Below, in pieces: positions 24,001 through 30,552 of a stretch of 35,483 nt of DNA. The DNA is from an uncultured bacterium (GTDB taxonomy: Bacteria; Cyanobacteriota; Vampirovibrionia; Gastranaerophilales; Gastranaerophilaceae), in assembly GCA_946636615.1 (NCBI GenBank), contig CAMPBE010000012.1, forward strand, positions 1 through 35,483, in the 5' to 3' direction. Position 1 is the stretch's first letter. The number at the start of each line of letters is the position of its first letter. The notes under the pieces are model-generated. The model was not told the DNA's origin. It searched no databases and saw only the letters and a program-made list of their open reading frames with translations. The position numbers and the translations under genes were made by a program.

Positions 24001-24885
24001 TTAAGCTTGGTCTGCAGCTTCTGCCGTAGCAAATTCTTCTGCAAGCCCATTCATTGGATTATTTAGTAATTCAATTTCTTCTCTATTTTTTGCATCCTGC
24101 ATCAAGAAATCATTTTGCACAGACAATTCTCTTAATCTTGCTTGAGTAATTGCGGCTTGTTTTTCTTTTAATTCCGTATAGTTATTATAAAAGTCACGAT
24201 TTTCTTTACCAACACTATGTATTGAGTGGAATAAACCTCCTAATAATAGCGCTGTCGGTGACCATTCAAGAGCAGTTTTGCCAATATCTTTTAGTGCAGG
24301 AGGAGTCTTTTCTGCTAATTTTAACAAGCTTCTTTTCATAGATTGAATAGTTTTGTCGTTATTTAAAAATTTATTAGCTTTAACTGCAACATTTTTCATA
24401 AATTTAGGAGCTTCAAGCGTTCCGAGTTTTGCAGATCCTTTTTGAACAAGAACGACAGCACCTATTGCAGCTGCAAGCATTGTTGCCATAGATAAAAATG
24501 GGTGTTCTTTGTCAAATTGTCTTACCTCAGGTGAGTTGTCTGCAAGTTTTCGTTTCCCGTATCCCAACAAGTCTATAGCTGCCAACGCTGCAGTCCATCC
24601 TGCAGCAACTTTAAGTCCGTTTGCAGCTCGAGCTGCCAAACCGCTAACCTTAGTTGAAAAGATTTTTGTATTTCCGCCTTTGCTCAACACTGCAGTTGCT
24701 AAACCAGCTGCTAGCGGAGCCGAATAAAATAAAGCGTTAGTAATATTTCTGCTTTTTTCATGGTTATATTTGGATGCTGTTTTCATATAAGCTACATCTC
24801 TAATAGCTTTGTCATCCATATTTATCAGCATATCAACGTTATCTCTGCGACCATTAAAACTTGGATTTACTGAAGATACTTGCAT
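24001..24885 (-). CDS. multi-pass membrane protein with N-terminal SFNG tag, unknown function
   Basis: From ATG 24885 (AAAGG nine bases upstream; a start at 24909 lacks support) the protein has 294 residues. The leader MQVSSVNPSFNGRRDN carries the F-x-G tag seen in several neighbours. Hydrophobic segments at about 48-68, 92-108, 130-148 and 208-223 suggest three or four membrane spans. A charged, probably coiled helix follows (232-276), then an acidic alanine-rich tail. No family recognised. Confidence 0.75.
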   Translation of the reverse strand: MQVSSVNPSFNGRRDNVDMLINMDDKAIRDVAYMKTASKYNHEKSRNITNALFYSAPLAAGLATAVLSKGGNTKIFSTKVSGLAARAANGLKVAAGWTAALAAIDLLGYGKRKLADNSPEVRQFDKEHPFLSMATMLAAAIGAVVLVQKGSAKLGTLEAPKFMKNVAVKANKFLNNDKTIQSMKRSLLKLAEKTPPALKDIGKTALEWSPTALLLGGLFHSIHSVGKENRDFYNNYTELKEKQAAITQARLRELSVQNDFLMQDAKNREEIELLNNPMNGLAEEFATAEAADQA

Positions 24886-24919
24886 ATACACACACCTTTC
24901 ACAACACACTTGGGAATTT

Positions 24920-24925
24920 ATTATA
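24920..24925 (-). promoter_or_regulatory. -10 element of the membrane-protein gene
   Basis: TATAAT on the minus strand, with a poor -35 (TTACTT, 17 bases upstream). The leader would be about 28 bases and contains the ribosome-binding site. Confidence 0.45.
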
Positions 24926-24984
24926 CTATATCAAAAACCAAAAGTAAATTTTTTTGCTAAATTTTTGCTTATTTGTAAAAATTA

Positions 24985-25013
24985 TTTACATTAATTTCTA
25001 TTTAATTTATCAT
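24985..25013 (+). promoter_or_regulatory. promoter placed for a leaderless mtaB mRNA
   Basis: TTTACA (24985-24990), 17 bases, then TATCAT (25008-25013). Six bases separate it from the ATG at 25020, with no ribosome-binding site. Confidence 0.6.
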
Positions 25014-25019
25014 TATTTT

Positions 25020-26345
25020 ATGAAAAATTTTTATATTCACTCTATGGGCTGTAAATCTAACCAATTTGAAGGTTCAATAATAAGAGAAAACCTTATAGAT
25101 AATGGATTTATAGAAGTATCCGAAATAGAAAAAGCTGATATATACATTTTAAACTCTTGCAGTGTTACTCATAAAAGCGACAATGAAGCATTATACCTGC
25201 TAAGAAATGCAAAACACAAAAATCCAAACATAAAAAATATAATTACGGGTTGTGTCGCGCAGATAGAAAAAGAAAAATTATTAGAATATGACTTTGTTGA
25301 TATGGTTATCGGAAACGATGAAAAATTAAATATTTACGAGCTTCTTCAGCATTCTTGTCATTCTGAGCGAAGCGAAGAATCTCAAAACAGATTTTCGCAG
25401 AGTGTCATATATGTATCTGATATAATGAAAAGAAATGTTTTTACAAATGCCATTCTTGAAAGTACAACAAAAACCAGAGCAAGCCTGAAAATTCAAGATG
25501 GATGTGACAATAGATGTTCATATTGCATAATTCCTTTTGCAAGGGGAAAAAGCAGAAGTGCAAGTTCAGATTTTGTTGTTGAACAGATAAATAAGTTTTC
25601 AAATCAAGGATTTAAAGAAGTCGTTTTAACAGGTATTCACATTGGTCAGTGGGGAAAAGATATAGGTAAAAATTTTATTGATTTAATTAAAGAAATTGAA
25701 AAAACAAATATAAAAAGATATCGTTTAGGTTCTTTAAATCCGCTTGAAATTAACGATGATTTGCTGGATTTGTTGAGTAAATCTGAAAAATTTTGTCCGC
25801 ATTTTCACCTTTCCTTGCAATCAGCATGCGATAAAACTCTAAAATCTATGAATAGATTTTATAAGGTCGAAGATTATCTTAAACAAATAGAACAAATTAA
25901 CAATTTGTTTGATTTGCCGTTTTTGGGCAGCGATATAATAACAGGTTTTGCGGGTGAAACAGATGAAGATTTTGAAACTACTGTGAACAATTTAAGACGC
26001 TCAGGACTTTCACAAATTCACACATTTCCATATTCTCAAAGAGAAGGCACCATAGGAGCTAACATGGAAAATCAGTTACCAGAAAGTATAAGACAACAAA
26101 GAGCAGAAATTGTAAAAGAAATATCTGCAGAAAAATTAAATTTATTTATAAATAAAAATATTGGACTTGAACAAGAAGTGCTAATAGAAAAAAAATCAGA
26201 TAAAAAAACAGGTTTACTAAAAGGGATAACAAGAAACTATTTAACTGTTATTTTAAATACAAAAGATGATAATTTAAAAAACTCATTAAAAAAAGCCAAA
26301 ATAACAGAATACAAAAATGGTATAATTTATGGCAAATTGATTTAA
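25020..26345 (+). CDS. mtaB: tRNA t6A37 methylthiotransferase MtaB
   Basis: MtaB adds a methylthio group to t6A37 of tRNAs, using two [4Fe-4S] clusters and SAM. From ATG 25020 it has 441 residues. The N-terminal cluster cysteines are C11 (GCKSNQFEG), C47 (NSCSVTHKSD) and C78 (TGCVAQ). The radical-SAM triad is C162, C166, C169 (CDNRCSYC). GCK-x-NQ and the IIPFARG segment favour MtaB over MiaB and RimO. Residues about 113-126 (CHSERSEES and onward) are encoded by a palindromic repeat inserted in the linker between the two cluster domains. A start at 24954 would add 22 hydrophobic residues unlike the family. Confidence 0.9.
   Translation: MKNFYIHSMGCKSNQFEGSIIRENLIDNGFIEVSEIEKADIYILNSCSVTHKSDNEALYLLRNAKHKNPNIKNIITGCVAQIEKEKLLEYDFVDMVIGNDEKLNIYELLQHSCHSERSEESQNRFSQSVIYVSDIMKRNVFTNAILESTTKTRASLKIQDGCDNRCSYCIIPFARGKSRSASSDFVVEQINKFSNQGFKEVVLTGIHIGQWGKDIGKNFIDLIKEIEKTNIKRYRLGSLNPLEINDDLLDLLSKSEKFCPHFHLSLQSACDKTLKSMNRFYKVEDYLKQIEQINNLFDLPFLGSDIITGFAGETDEDFETTVNNLRRSGLSQIHTFPYSQREGTIGANMENQLPESIRQQRAEIVKEISAEKLNLFINKNIGLEQEVLIEKKSDKKTGLLKGITRNYLTVILNTKDDNLKNSLKKAKITEYKNGIIYGKLI
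25356..25407. repeat. palindromic repeat inserted in frame in mtaB
   Basis: The left half TGTCATTCTGAGC (25356-25368), followed by GAAGCGAAGAATCT, matches the rlmD and intergenic copies. The right half (25389-25407, AGATTTTCGCAGAGTGTCA) looks like a decayed reverse-complement arm. It encodes CHSERSEES and keeps the frame. Confidence 0.75.
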
Positions 26346-26350
26346 CATTG

Positions 26351-26379
26351 TTGTTCTGCTGGTAAATTTATTGTATAAT
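26351..26379 (+). promoter_or_regulatory. sigma-70-type promoter for the nfnA-like/etfBA operon
   Basis: TTGTTC (26351-26356), 17 bases, then TATAAT (26374-26379). A short leader with GAAGGG precedes the ATG at 26403. Confidence 0.75.
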
Positions 26380-26402
26380 CCAATATATAAGAAGGGAAAT
26401 CT

Positions 26403-27239
26403 ATGGGATATAAAATATTATCAAAAAAAGAAATCTGTCCAAATCAATTTGAAATAACAATTGATGCTCCATATGTTGTTAGAAATGCAAAGGCAGGACA
26501 GTTTATTATATTCAGAGCTGATGAAAATTCTGAAAGAGTTCCTCTGACGATTGCAGACGTAAACAAAGAAAAAGGAGAATTAACACTTGTATTTATGGCA
26601 GTTGGATATTCGACAAAAAAATTAGCTGCAATAAATGTCGGAGAAGAAATTCATGATATAGTCGGACCTTTAGGGCAACCAACACATATTAAAAAATATG
26701 GAACAGTAGTTTGTTTAGCCGGCGGTTATGGTGCTGCGCCTTGTTATTTGATAGCAAAAGCTTTTAAAGAAGCAGGTAACAAAGTTTATATGATTATGGG
26801 TGCAAGGACAAAAGAGCTTATATTCTGGCAAGATAAAATGAAAGATGCTTGTACTGAATTGTTTATCACCACTGATGACGGAAGCTTGGGCGAAAAAGGA
26901 TTTGTAACGCAAGTTTTGCAAAGAATAATGGATAATGAAAAGGTTGATTATGCCATAGCCGTCGGACCAATGCCAATGATGAGAGCAGTGGCGGATTTAA
27001 CCAGAGATAAAGGCATTTATACTGAAGCAAGTATGAACCCTATTATGGTTGATGGCACCGGAATGTGCGGAGCATGCAGAGTTACGGTAGGCGGTGAAAC
27101 AAAATTTGCGTGCGTTGATGGACCTGATTTTGATGCTCACAAAATTGATTTTGATGAGGTTATCAACAGGACTCGTATTTACAAAGATCAAGAAAGAAAA
27201 CGTGACGAAAACTGTAATTTGTTAAAACAAGCTACATAA
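26403..27239 (+). CDS. NfnA/SudB-like FAD/NAD-binding subunit with [2Fe-2S] cluster
   Basis: The protein belongs to the PyrK/NfnA family of ferredoxin-NAD(P) reductase-like subunits that pass electrons between NAD(H) and a partner. The 278 residues have the FAD motif RVPLTI (45-50), the nucleotide-binding AGGYGAAPCY (106-115) and a C-terminal cluster motif VDGTGMCGACRV ending FACVDGPDFDA. Only three cysteines (C222, C225, C237) are in place, with D217 nearby, matching NfnA, whose [2Fe-2S] cluster uses three Cys and one Asp. In NfnAB the partner NfnB (GltD-like) usually adjoins; here a Cys-rich mini-protein and etfBA follow instead. Either the partner is elsewhere, or this subunit feeds the ETF. 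Confidence 0.75.
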   Translation: MGYKILSKKEICPNQFEITIDAPYVVRNAKAGQFIIFRADENSERVPLTIADVNKEKGELTLVFMAVGYSTKKLAAINVGEEIHDIVGPLGQPTHIKKYGTVVCLAGGYGAAPCYLIAKAFKEAGNKVYMIMGARTKELIFWQDKMKDACTELFITTDDGSLGEKGFVTQVLQRIMDNEKVDYAIAVGPMPMMRAVADLTRDKGIYTEASMNPIMVDGTGMCGACRVTVGGETKFACVDGPDFDAHKIDFDEVINRTRIYKDQERKRDENCNLLKQAT

Positions 27240-27256
27240 AAGAAGGAGAGTTAATT

Positions 27257-27430
27257 ATGGCCAAAAATATTCCTCTATGCCCGTTGATGAGTGCGGGTGC
27301 TGAAATAGACAGAGTTTGTACTCAAGAAAGATGTGCATGGTATATGAATAATGTAAAAAAGTGTTCAATGTATCTTTTAGCATTTAACGCATTACAAGAA
27401 TCTACAGATAGGCAAAAAATTTCTAAATAA
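27257..27430 (+). CDS. 57-residue four-cysteine protein between nfnA-like and etfB
   Basis: This short gene has a strong AGAAGGAGAG ribosome-binding site seven bases upstream, and its stop is two bases before the etfB ATG. The protein reads MAKNIPLCPLMSAGAE and onward, with C8, C21, C26 and C36 (C-x12-C-x4-C-x9-C). CAWY around 26-29 is a recognisable piece of small Cys-rich proteins I have seen in anaerobes, probably metal or Fe-S binding. The rest is a short amphipathic helix. Its place inside an electron-transfer operon suggests an accessory or small redox carrier. Function inferred from context only. Confidence 0.75.
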   Translation: MAKNIPLCPLMSAGAEIDRVCTQERCAWYMNNVKKCSMYLLAFNALQESTDRQKISK

Positions 27431-27432
27431 AT

Positions 27433-28209
27433 ATGAAAATAGTTGTTTGTATAAAACAAGTTCCTGATACAACCGATATAAAGTGGACCGAGAATAATAC
27501 TATGCAAAGAGAAGGGGTTGAAAGTATAATTAACCCTTATGATTTGTATGCGATTAATGAAGCCGTAAAAATAAAAAAACAAATTCCGGAAACCGAAATT
27601 ATTGTTTTAACTATGGGTCCATATCAAGCTGTTGATATATTAAAAAAAGCAATTGCACTTGGTTGTGACAGAGGAATATTATTATCGGATAAAAAATTTG
27701 CAGGTGCAGATACGTACGCTACAGCTCACACACTATCTCAAGCAATAAGAACGAAAATTCCTGACTTTAATTTGATATTATGTGGTCAGTTTGCAATAGA
27801 TGGCGATACAGCTCAAACAGGGCCCAGCGTTGCTTCTCAATTAGGAATTCCTCAAGTTACGTTTGTAAAAAAATTGGAAAAATATGAGGAAAATTCTGTA
27901 TATGCAACAAGATTTTTAGAAGATGGTATAGAAACAGTAAAAGCTGAATTTCCTGTACTGATTTGTATATTGCAAGGAGATCAAGAACCGCCAAGACCAA
28001 CTATAAACGGTATAATAAAAGCAAACCAAACAAATGTTGAAATTTTAGGCATTGACGATATTAATCTTTCTTATGAAAATGCAGGAATAAAAGGCTCTCC
28101 AACATACGTTAGCCGTGCATTCAGACCTGAACACAATAAAGGACAATGCAAATTTGCGAAAGAACCGGCATTATTTGCAGAAATAATAAGGAATTGTATT
28201 AATGAGTAG
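27433..28209 (+). CDS. etfB: electron transfer flavoprotein subunit beta
   Basis: EtfB with EtfA forms a cytosolic flavin heterodimer that accepts electrons from dehydrogenases; in anaerobes such ETFs can bifurcate electrons between ferredoxin and an acceptor. The 258 residues open with the family's IVVCIKQVPDT and hold the nucleotide-binding DGDTAQTGP loop and the ADTYATAHTLSQAI helix. The start is two bases after the Cys-rich gene, and the end overlaps etfA by eight bases. No acyl-CoA dehydrogenase or FixCX partner is adjacent. Confidence 0.92.
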   Translation: MKIVVCIKQVPDTTDIKWTENNTMQREGVESIINPYDLYAINEAVKIKKQIPETEIIVLTMGPYQAVDILKKAIALGCDRGILLSDKKFAGADTYATAHTLSQAIRTKIPDFNLILCGQFAIDGDTAQTGPSVASQLGIPQVTFVKKLEKYEENSVYATRFLEDGIETVKAEFPVLICILQGDQEPPRPTINGIIKANQTNVEILGIDDINLSYENAGIKGSPTYVSRAFRPEHNKGQCKFAKEPALFAEIIRNCINE

Positions 28210-29188
28210 GATTCTTATATATGCAGAAATAACACGTGACAATTATCTACACACTGTAGTATTTGAGTTGGCAAACAAAGCTCAAGAATTAGCTCAGAAA
28301 ATGGGTGGGGCGGAGGTTATTGCTCTGCTTATTTGTAAAACAGGCTTGTCTGAAAATTTTAAGGAAGCATTTGTAAATTCCGGTTTTGATAAAGTTTATA
28401 TAGCGGAAGATTATAGATTTACTTATTATTCTACAGAATTATATGCAAAAACTGCAATTGAAATGATACAAGAAATTTCGCCGGACATAATATTAATCGG
28501 CGCAACAACGCAAGGAAGGGATATTGCACCAAGAATTTCTGCAACATTACATACAGGCTTGACTGCAGATTGTACAGGACTTGATATAAACGAACAAGGT
28601 AAACTCGCCGCTACACGTCCGACATTCGGCGGTAAATTAATGGCAACTATTTTGTGTAAAACAATTCCGCAAATGGCTACTGTCAGACCAAAGGTCTTTA
28701 AACCGGCATCAAAAAATAATGTTAAAAATACTGAATACATATACAAAGAAGTTCAAATTGCTGATATTAAGCGAAAAGTTGAATTTGTGGATTTTGTAAA
28801 AGTTTTGGATAGCAACATTAATGAATTGGACAGCGCAAAAATAATTATAGCAGGCGGCAAGGGTATGAAAAATGAAATGGGTTTTGCACTTATAAGAGAT
28901 TTTGCAAAAGTTCTTGGAGCTGCTGTAGGTGCAAGCAGAGATGCTGTTGAAATGGGACTTGCTCCTCAAAATATACAAATTGGTCAAACAGGAAAAACTG
29001 TTACTCCAAAATTATATATAGCCTGCGGGATTTCCGGTGCTATACAGCACACTGTAGGAATGAGTGAATCGGATAAAATTTTGGCAATTAATACAGATCC
29101 AAATGCCCCTATTTTTGACATATGCGATTATGGTATTGTAGGAGATGCTTTTGAAATAATTCCCGAATTGATAAAACATTTCAATTAA
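28202..29188 (+). CDS. etfA: electron transfer flavoprotein subunit alpha
   Basis: The 328 residues contain the C-terminal FAD domain of EtfA: GGKGM (about 220), GASRDAVEMGL, QIGQTGKTV, then CGISGAIQHTVGM, INTDPNAPIF and DYGIVGDAFEI. These match the consensus of the family closely, so the flavin site is intact. The N-terminal part carries the ATTQGRDIAPRISA segment. The start overlaps etfB by eight bases, implying coupled translation and equal amounts of both subunits. Unlike many EtfA proteins of anaerobes there is no ferredoxin domain at the N-terminus. Confidence 0.93.
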   Translation: MSRILIYAEITRDNYLHTVVFELANKAQELAQKMGGAEVIALLICKTGLSENFKEAFVNSGFDKVYIAEDYRFTYYSTELYAKTAIEMIQEISPDIILIGATTQGRDIAPRISATLHTGLTADCTGLDINEQGKLAATRPTFGGKLMATILCKTIPQMATVRPKVFKPASKNNVKNTEYIYKEVQIADIKRKVEFVDFVKVLDSNINELDSAKIIIAGGKGMKNEMGFALIRDFAKVLGAAVGASRDAVEMGLAPQNIQIGQTGKTVTPKLYIACGISGAIQHTVGMSESDKILAINTDPNAPIFDICDYGIVGDAFEIIPELIKHFN

Positions 29189-29190
29189 TT

Positions 29191-29220
29191 TTGTGCTAAA
29201 ATTTATAAGTAACTTATAAG
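29191..29220 (+). promoter_or_regulatory. purA promoter with overlapping palindromic operator
   Basis: TTGTGC (29191-29196), 18 bases, then TATAAG (29215-29220). A 17-bp palindrome, TTATAAGT-A-ACTTATAA (29203-29219), covers the spacer and most of the -10, a natural repressor site. The regulator is unknown. The palindrome is AT-rich, so chance is possible. Confidence 0.45.
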
Positions 29221-29230
29221 GAGAAGGGAT

Positions 29231-30511
29231 ATGAATAGAGTTGTTGTGGGTGCACAGTGGGGAGATGAAGGTAAAGCTAAGATTACCGATTTATTGGCTC
29301 AAGATGCGGATTTAATTATAAGGTATCAAGGTGGTTGTAATGCCGGCCATACGGTTGTTGCACATAATAAGACTTTTAAATTTCATTTAATTCCTTCAGG
29401 TATTTTATACAAAGATAAAACTTGTTTTATAGGCGCAGGAACTGTTGTTTTGCCTGAATATTTTGAGGAAGAAATTAAAGGTTTAATTGAAGAAGGAATT
29501 GATGTTTCCGGTTTAAAAATTAATCCTTTGGCATCTATTACAATGCCTTGGCATACAGAAGTTGACGGATATTCTGAAAGTACAGCCGGCAAGGGGAAAA
29601 TTGGAACTACCAAAAAAGGAATAGGACCAACATATACAGACAAAATGGCTCGTATCGGTTTAAAGATAGGTGATTTGTATAACGAAGAATCTCTATCTGA
29701 AAAACTTGACATTATTTTACCATTGAAAAATAAGCAACTTAAAGAAGTTTATGGATTGAAAACTTATACAAAGGATGACGTAATGTCATTATGCAAGAAA
29801 TATGCTGAAATTTTCAAACCTTATGTATGCTTTGATTGGCAAAAAGTGTTGGAGGATGCAAAACGCAATAATAAAACCGTATTGTTTGAAGGCGCTCAAG
29901 GCGTAATGCTTGATATAGATTATGGGACATATCCTTTTGTAACATCTTCAAATCCAATAGGTGGAGGAGCTGCTACAGGCTCAGGCTATGGGCCAAAAAT
30001 GATTGATGAAGTTATTGGAGTTGCTAAAGCATATGTAACAAGGGTAGGAGAAGGTCCATTTGTAAGTGAATTAAAAGATGATACAGGTATAAAAATCAGA
30101 GAAATCGGGCATGAATATGGAGTAACAACAGGTAGACCTCGCCGATGCGGTTGGTTTGATGCCGTAACAATGAAGTATGCTGTTTTAGTTGGAGGATTGA
30201 CCTCTGTTGCTCTTACTAAAATTGATGTATTTGATACATTTGACGAGATAAAAGTTTGTACTGCATATAAAGATACTCGTGATGGAAAAGTTTATACAAA
30301 TTATCCTACTGATGTATTTATGCATAAATATCTTGAACCGATTTATGAATCTTACAAAGGTTGGGGAGAAGACATTACAGGAATCAGAGAATATGACAAA
30401 CTTCCTGAAAATTGTAAAAAATATCTTTCAAGACTTGAAGAAATTTTGGAAGTTCCAATATCTATAGTCAGTGTCGGACCGGATAGAGAACAGACAATTT
30501 TCAGGAAATAA
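29231..30511 (+). CDS. purA: adenylosuccinate synthetase
   Basis: PurA joins IMP and aspartate, using GTP, in the first committed step of AMP synthesis. The 426 residues hold the expected motifs: the GTP-binding QWGDEG loop, GGCNAGHTVV, GTTKKGIGPTY, TSSNPIGGGAATGSG and TTGRPRRCGWFD. The usual GDEGKGKI reads GDEGKAKI, a conservative Gly-to-Ala change next to the loop. A GGAGAAGGG site lies just upstream. The gene ends with a strong terminator. Confidence 0.97.
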   Translation: MNRVVVGAQWGDEGKAKITDLLAQDADLIIRYQGGCNAGHTVVAHNKTFKFHLIPSGILYKDKTCFIGAGTVVLPEYFEEEIKGLIEEGIDVSGLKINPLASITMPWHTEVDGYSESTAGKGKIGTTKKGIGPTYTDKMARIGLKIGDLYNEESLSEKLDIILPLKNKQLKEVYGLKTYTKDDVMSLCKKYAEIFKPYVCFDWQKVLEDAKRNNKTVLFEGAQGVMLDIDYGTYPFVTSSNPIGGGAATGSGYGPKMIDEVIGVAKAYVTRVGEGPFVSELKDDTGIKIREIGHEYGVTTGRPRRCGWFDAVTMKYAVLVGGLTSVALTKIDVFDTFDEIKVCTAYKDTRDGKVYTNYPTDVFMHKYLEPIYESYKGWGEDITGIREYDKLPENCKKYLSRLEEILEVPISIVSVGPDREQTIFRK

Positions 30512-30519
30512 TTAACTTG

Positions 30520-30552
30520 AAAACTCCCGCCATATTGGGCGGGAGTTTTTTT
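30520..30552. terminator. bidirectional terminator between purA and the autotransporter
   Basis: A 12-base-pair stem AAAACTCCCGCC / GGCGGGAGTTTT with a six-base loop, then seven Ts on the plus strand. The minus strand ends in four Ts (complement of 30520-30523), so it can also stop the convergent gene. Confidence 0.92.

Noticed and set aside
20350-29188. nifJ with etfBA read as a nitrogen-fixation (nif/fix) region
   Set aside because: No nitrogenase, nif assembly or fixCX genes are present; both are common in fermentative anaerobes.
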